DNA of 64,000 bases, taken from assembly GCA_026419785.1 (NCBI GenBank), contig JAODTK010005689.1, positions 124,001 to 188,000 of the forward strand, given 5' to 3'. The notes below the pieces were generated by a model. That model did not search any database and was not told the origin of the DNA. It worked only from the letters and a program-made list of their open reading frames with translations. Of this stretch, positions 55,801 to 61,800 are shown in pieces. This stretch comes from Sclerodactyla briareus (taxonomy: Eukaryota; Echinodermata; Holothuroidea; Dendrochirotida; Sclerodactylidae). The number at the start of each line of letters is the position of its first letter. Position 1 is the first letter of the stretch. A program made the translations under genes and the position numbers.

Positions 55801-58800
55801 ATCAGATTCTCTCGCTGAGTCCATAGATGAAAAGTGACAGGTAGCTACTTGGAAGTCTGTTGTGTGACCTAAGATCCCTTAGAGATCATTCCTAACTTTG
55901 AGGGTGCAGCCACTTGAGGGGAGGGGTCCAGAGGAGTAGAGCTATGGGTGGTACTGTGCTAATACATTACGTGCAGGGGCCCTGGTAAAGGTCCAAGGAT
56001 GGGGTGGGGGGGACTGGACACACCCAATCTCCAGTGGTTCTGCTCCTCTGATCTAACAGAGTGACAAGTTAATAGTTGGATGATTACATCGCCCATGTTT
56101 TGCTCAGCTTCCCAATGGCTCTTCTTTTGTTTCAGGCCCCGAGATAGCGCCTGGCAAGGTCAGCATCCGTGCCTACCAGCGAAAAATTCTCCGAGTCAGA
56201 TGGGTGGTGAGTTCACCATTTGTGTTAGAGTGGATCTGTGGAGGATGTACTCGGTGATCAAAAGAGTGTGTGAGGCAGTGAGAAGCCTTCTCGAGCCTCT
56301 CGAAAATGAGTAGAATCTATAAAATAAAAATGCAATGGAGGCTGATTGGTGTGGGTTTGATCTGACAAAATCTCTATCTTTGGGCCTTTACCTGCCTGGA
56401 GATTAAACAGTGGGCCTGTGATGACCTTTACAATTCATTTATTTGAGGGGGGTAGGACTGTCTGCTGATTTATGGTAGGATAGGTGAAAATGAAAGCATC
56501 AACCCAAAATTAAACGTTCAAGTGACCTTGTGGAATGATTGATACATTCATTGATGGTATGGAGTAGTCCTATCTATGACCATTCCGATTTGTTTCGTTT
56601 CGTAGCCATTGGCCGAGACTGACTGGAATGGGGTTGCCAGAGGGTACAGGATCGACTGGTTGAAGGTAGACGACCAGTCAGCCAGGACTCACACCCTGGA
56701 GGACCCCTATGGTAGTGAGTACATCATCACAGGGCTGGAGGAGTACACCGGGTACCAGGTCACTGTCAGGGCCATCAATGACGTCGGCGAGGACCATCAG
56801 TCTACCCAGCACTGTTCGGACCCATGAAGCTGGTGAGTTTGTCAATCTATTCCACATGATCTCCACCAATGTCCTTAAACTCCTACCAATTATGCACATG
56901 TCAATTGCTAGACGCACCCCTAGACCCCCCGAGTGTCCATCATGGTTACCCCATGGTCAGGAAAGTATTGACGCAGGGTACGTTAAGTCCATCAATGGTG
57001 AGTCCTGTTTGGGCGATAATGCGTTGGTTTGCGTCAATTTACGAATTTTGCGGAATTGGTGAGCACTGTACTTTCATTTTATGTTCCTATTTTCAACATT
57101 TGCTGTTTTTTCTTTACAGTACCTACTGCTGATCCAGAGGGCCTCACTGCCTCCGTTCCAGACCATTCTACCATCCAAGTGGCCTGGGGAGAAATCCCTG
57201 CTCAGGATAGGAACGGCATAATCATAGGCTACAGGGTAAGGGTTCCCTTCCTGCTCTTAATTTGTGGTGTGTACCGGTTCTATTGGCCTACGTAGTTTAT
57301 GAATAATGGCATTGCTGGAACATGCACATGATATATTCTAGAGAAGCGAAGCTAGCAACGGGCACGCAGGCGTTTCTTACATTCTAAGTGCTAACGAATG
57401 TTGCGCCAAAACCTGGCTTCAGAGGAACAGACGCATGAGTGTGTGTTTTTCTGTAGAGAATCTCGTAGCGACTTCAGAAGCGCTCGCAAAAATCGAAACA
57501 TGCATACTCTTTGAGTCAGTGCTTGATTTTGGGCGTTCTATGTTCAACAATCTTTTGGACGCGTTATGTTAGATACAAACATTTTTACTGACTTTGAAGT
57601 CAGTTTTTGGCAATTTAAATGACCATTTGTATCTTTTGATAACATTCCCAACAAAATTATGGAAAGTTGTTTTTCGTGACCATTGCACTTTAACTGCCAA
57701 CTTAGTAATTGTTTCAGAGGTTCTAATTATTCAATTATTTCTGTACCAAGGTGTTCTATCAAGATGCTGATGACCTGATGGCTGACCAGATGGAGCTGGA
57801 TGTTGATGGTAATGATACCATGGAGGTCACCCTTCAGGACTGAAGGGGTTCACTAGCTACACCATCATGGTAGTCGGGAGGACCAGAGTGGGGGCTGGCA
57901 TACCCACTGATGGAATCACAGCTAGGACCCTGGAATCAGGTAGTGTATGGGAGGGGGGGGGGGAACCTACCAGACCTTGGGGATGGCAGATCTGTACTGA
58001 AGAAGTGTTTTATTATCTCCAAGACGGCCTGACCACATGTAACTGTTCAATTCTTAAAATGACTGATTGGGGAAGGGGCCTAGCCCAGAACCTTTAGATA
58101 AGGTGCACATGCCAAGCCTTGAGATGACAGGTAAAAAGTGTTTGACTATTGCTAGGAATGGCCTAACTGCCTGTATCCTCTGGTCAATCACATGATTCGG
58201 TGAGGAACTTACCAGAGAACCTAGCAAAGAACCTTGAGGTGCACAAGCAGCACCATACAGGGCTGATGTTCCCTCTGCTCGGTTCATGGAGGAATCTCTG
58301 GCTGGTAGACTGCCTATCTTGTTCATCCAGGAGGTGTCCCAGCCTTAGTGGGATTATTGATAATGGAGAGGGCCCTTCCAGTTTAGGGAGCGACCTCTAG
58401 GACGAGACTCTTCACAGGAAAGTCAGGACAGGCCAATTTAGTTACTGGGCTTTTGAATGTTATCAATGTACCTTGATCCGCTAGGACATCAATCTAGGCC
58501 AGCCAGGTGACAGATGCAAGATGACATCTTGACCATTGTATTCTCTTGAAGAGGTGGCAGGGGAAGAAATCTTGTTGAACATTGCACCCTAGCATTAGCA
58601 TGATCCCACATCATGACAGCCACTGGTCACTTAGTAAACACTTTGTATTGAAACAACAACATCTGGAAGGGGATGCATGAAGGGCGATATACTCTGTTTC
58701 TCCGTTCATATACTCCTATCGATAGGTGTTATATTCATGAGTATTGTATTCATAAGTGCTGTATTCATGAGTATTGTATTCATGAGGTTTTTGTCTTTTA

Positions 58801-61800
58801 TTCTCCCATCCCACAGAACCAGGGTCACCAACTGACATCCATTTTCCAACCGTGAATGCTGAAAACGACGTCACGTCGTGTGGGCCGAGCCCAGCGAGCC
58901 TAACGGGGAGATCACTAAATATAGAGTAAGCAGTCGCAAACCTATCCTCATTCAATTATTCTAAAAATGTTGAGTCATTCTGTAAAGTACTTTTTGAGGA
59001 CCGTTTCCATTTCTTGACTAAAGTTGAGATGTCTGTGGCTGTGTGGTCATGATGTTTGTTTGTGTACTCACTAAATACTATGACTGCATAGGCCTGGGCA
59101 GATGATGCCTATACTTGATATGTATATTTCGAACAATGAGCTCATGATCCCTATAATTGCTGGATGAGTTCAAAGGTCATTTGAGGTTGGGTTACTATTT
59201 TTACCATTTGTCTAAGGAGAAAGTGGACAAAGGGGCTGCCCTCCCCCATATTACTAGTCATGTATCTTAAACGAAATTAGTAATATAGCACTGTCATATT
59301 TTCACTTCAAATGGTTTTGGTACAAACCTGGCCATTTCCTGGTTATAACCTACAGAAAAAAAAACCTAATGTACAATCCCGACGTGAACAGGACCGATGA
59401 ACCCCCTCTGAGGTCAACAGAGTTCAAAGTGCAGTGACCACAGTTCTTCTCATCTGATGACATGAACATTCTGTGTTTAGCTGTCTTATGAGGAATCAGA
59501 GACTCCTTGGGAGAAAAAGAAATTTATTTTCGGCCATTCTTGGTTATCAGGCCATGAATGCAAAATGGAGGAAATAAATATGACATGAAACAAATTATTC
59601 TGTATGATAGAAGAGCTTAACTGTGCTTCTTTATAAGCAAGTAATCCTAAGTAACACCTCCACGTCCCCAGATCACATACAGATACGAGGCTCCGCCCAG
59701 ATCATCCACACCAATGAGACAGAAGACGCGAGGGTCAGCCAGTACAAGGCCACTGGCTGCAGGCTACCCTTACTACAGTTCAGTACCTGCTAAGAACAGG
59801 CTTGGGCTGGGGTAGCTCCGAGATCTCTGATGTCTTCACTACAAGTGAAGAGGTAAGAACTTCCTTCTTTATCTGCCGGTTCCGGCTATCCTGGGTGGGG
59901 TCTACTGTTCGGATTCTTTCCACCATCCTCTTACCAAGGTCGGACTGGCACACACTTTCTTATGTATTTCTTTCTGCAGTCATTTTGGGGCAGCCTCTTG
60001 CTTCCTATGATGATGCTGTTTAAATATATTCTTGGTGTCTTGGGAAAAAAATTGATGTTATTCCCCAACCCAACAATGATGAATGAGATTTCATTGGTGA
60101 ATTTCGGAGAAGCCCAACATACTGCCGACCCATATACAGAACATACCATTCAATTCCCTTTCCAGCCGTGCCAAACCCTCCATCTAACGTGAACGTCAAC
60201 CATGTGAAGAGTCGCCAAGTCACGCTCTCGTGGTGACGCCCGGCAATGCCAATAATGCCCAATCCGGGGCTACAGGATAAGGCTGCGGAAGACACAGGGG
60301 TCTTGGAGGGACCATCCTACTTCTATACCTCATGAGACGGTCCTATACCATATAACGGGTGAGAGAGAATTTCCCCAATTTTTTTTTTAGTTTTGTCTGT
60401 CTTGTTCAGATCAGGACTCACAGCTAATAGGGTGGCATTGAAGTCTGTGGAAAATTATTCTCATTTTGTTTTTTTGAAGACACTTGTTGTGAGGTATAGT
60501 GCATGTGAGTGTGTAATGTGGCATCATACTACTTGCCTGTTCGCAGGATTTCTCTGGAACTGAAAGAAAAATTTCGATGAAATTCCCCGGGTTGGGTGAA
60601 CACTATCTGAATAGATTTGAGCATGAAAGTCATTATGTAGGGTGATTAGCTTTTTAATATAATATGTATTTCCTTAGGCTGTTAGCAAGTTGAAAGACTA
60701 ACCATAGGAGATAAGTGATGTGGGTTGGCACATGGGTACAGGAAATTGGTAGATGAACTGGTTAGATTTTGAGCCTAAAAACTCTGATTAGGTAGTCTCA
60801 AACATATAGTTTATGTGAATTGGATTCATGCAGAGTGGTCGGATTTTCCCGAAACTTTGTGGTTATGGTCCACATTCAGACTCAAACAGAGAGTCTGGAA
60901 ACAGGTCATTGGGAAGAATTGTGTACACTCATGCCCAACAAGTGGCCACTTTCAGAAGTATGAATTTAGATCACTAATTCCTGCAGCAATGGCGGGGGGG
61001 GGAAGGGGGGGGGGGGGGATTTCATGAATGACAAAAATGGATGTGACTAAAAGTCATACAAACAGAGAGACATATCTGCCCTACATACATCTGAAGAAGT
61101 ACATCGTAGGCTGATCCCTAACCCCTTGCAAATGACATATTCCTGTGCAGCATATTCACCAGTATGAATGTTAACGTTTTACTGCACAGGTTGAAACCCC
61201 ACACAGACTACCAGTTCAGGATTCAGGCCAGGAACGATGTTGGCTCGAGTCCATTCAGTTCACCGTCTGATTGGAGAAACGGAGAGGATGGTAAGTTGAC
61301 TAATAAGAAAAAAAGTTAGATGGAGGTTGAGGCTTTTTTTCCTGCTCATATTGTAGCATTATAAACATTCGACAGTCTACGCTGATTATTGGCATTTACA
61401 GTCCGAGATATACGTGTTAACTGCTGAACTCGCAAAAGCAAAATATAACCCACTGAAGTCATCGGTTGGTAACAATGATCTTATTATTAAAGATCTTATG
61501 AAAGAATAGGATGAGCCCTTCAGTGTGTAACAAGTAAACCTAGTTTCCTGTGCGTACATGCAATGAAATAATGACAAATCTGCAAAACACCACTGATTAG
61601 GTGTTAAGTGAAAAGACTTGATATAAATAAATAGTGCTATTACCGTACAAATGTTTTTGTGTTTGGTGGCAAACATTGTTAATCGATCATAGAACCCAAA
61701 CAAACTCATATCTTTGTCAGGTTTTAAATTTTTTATCAAGGATGATAACATCTTCTTTGAACACATTTTCACAACTCTTTTCACCAGTCCCTGAGCGGTG

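Larger units (their letters stand above)
54554..56135 (+). other. Intron between FN3-5 and FN3-6
   Basis: Holds a SINE copy (54560-54790), a duplicated FN3-5 C-terminal segment (54862-54965) and a CAAGTC-rich repeat (about 55365-55560). The rest shows nothing clear. Confidence 0.6.

Noticed and set aside
56905-57000. DAPLDPPSVHHG-like segment as an FN3-7 start
   Set aside because: The exon at 57120 supplies the FN3-7 start with good splice sites and phase; this stretch lacks a B-strand tryptophan and could at most be a decayed copy.
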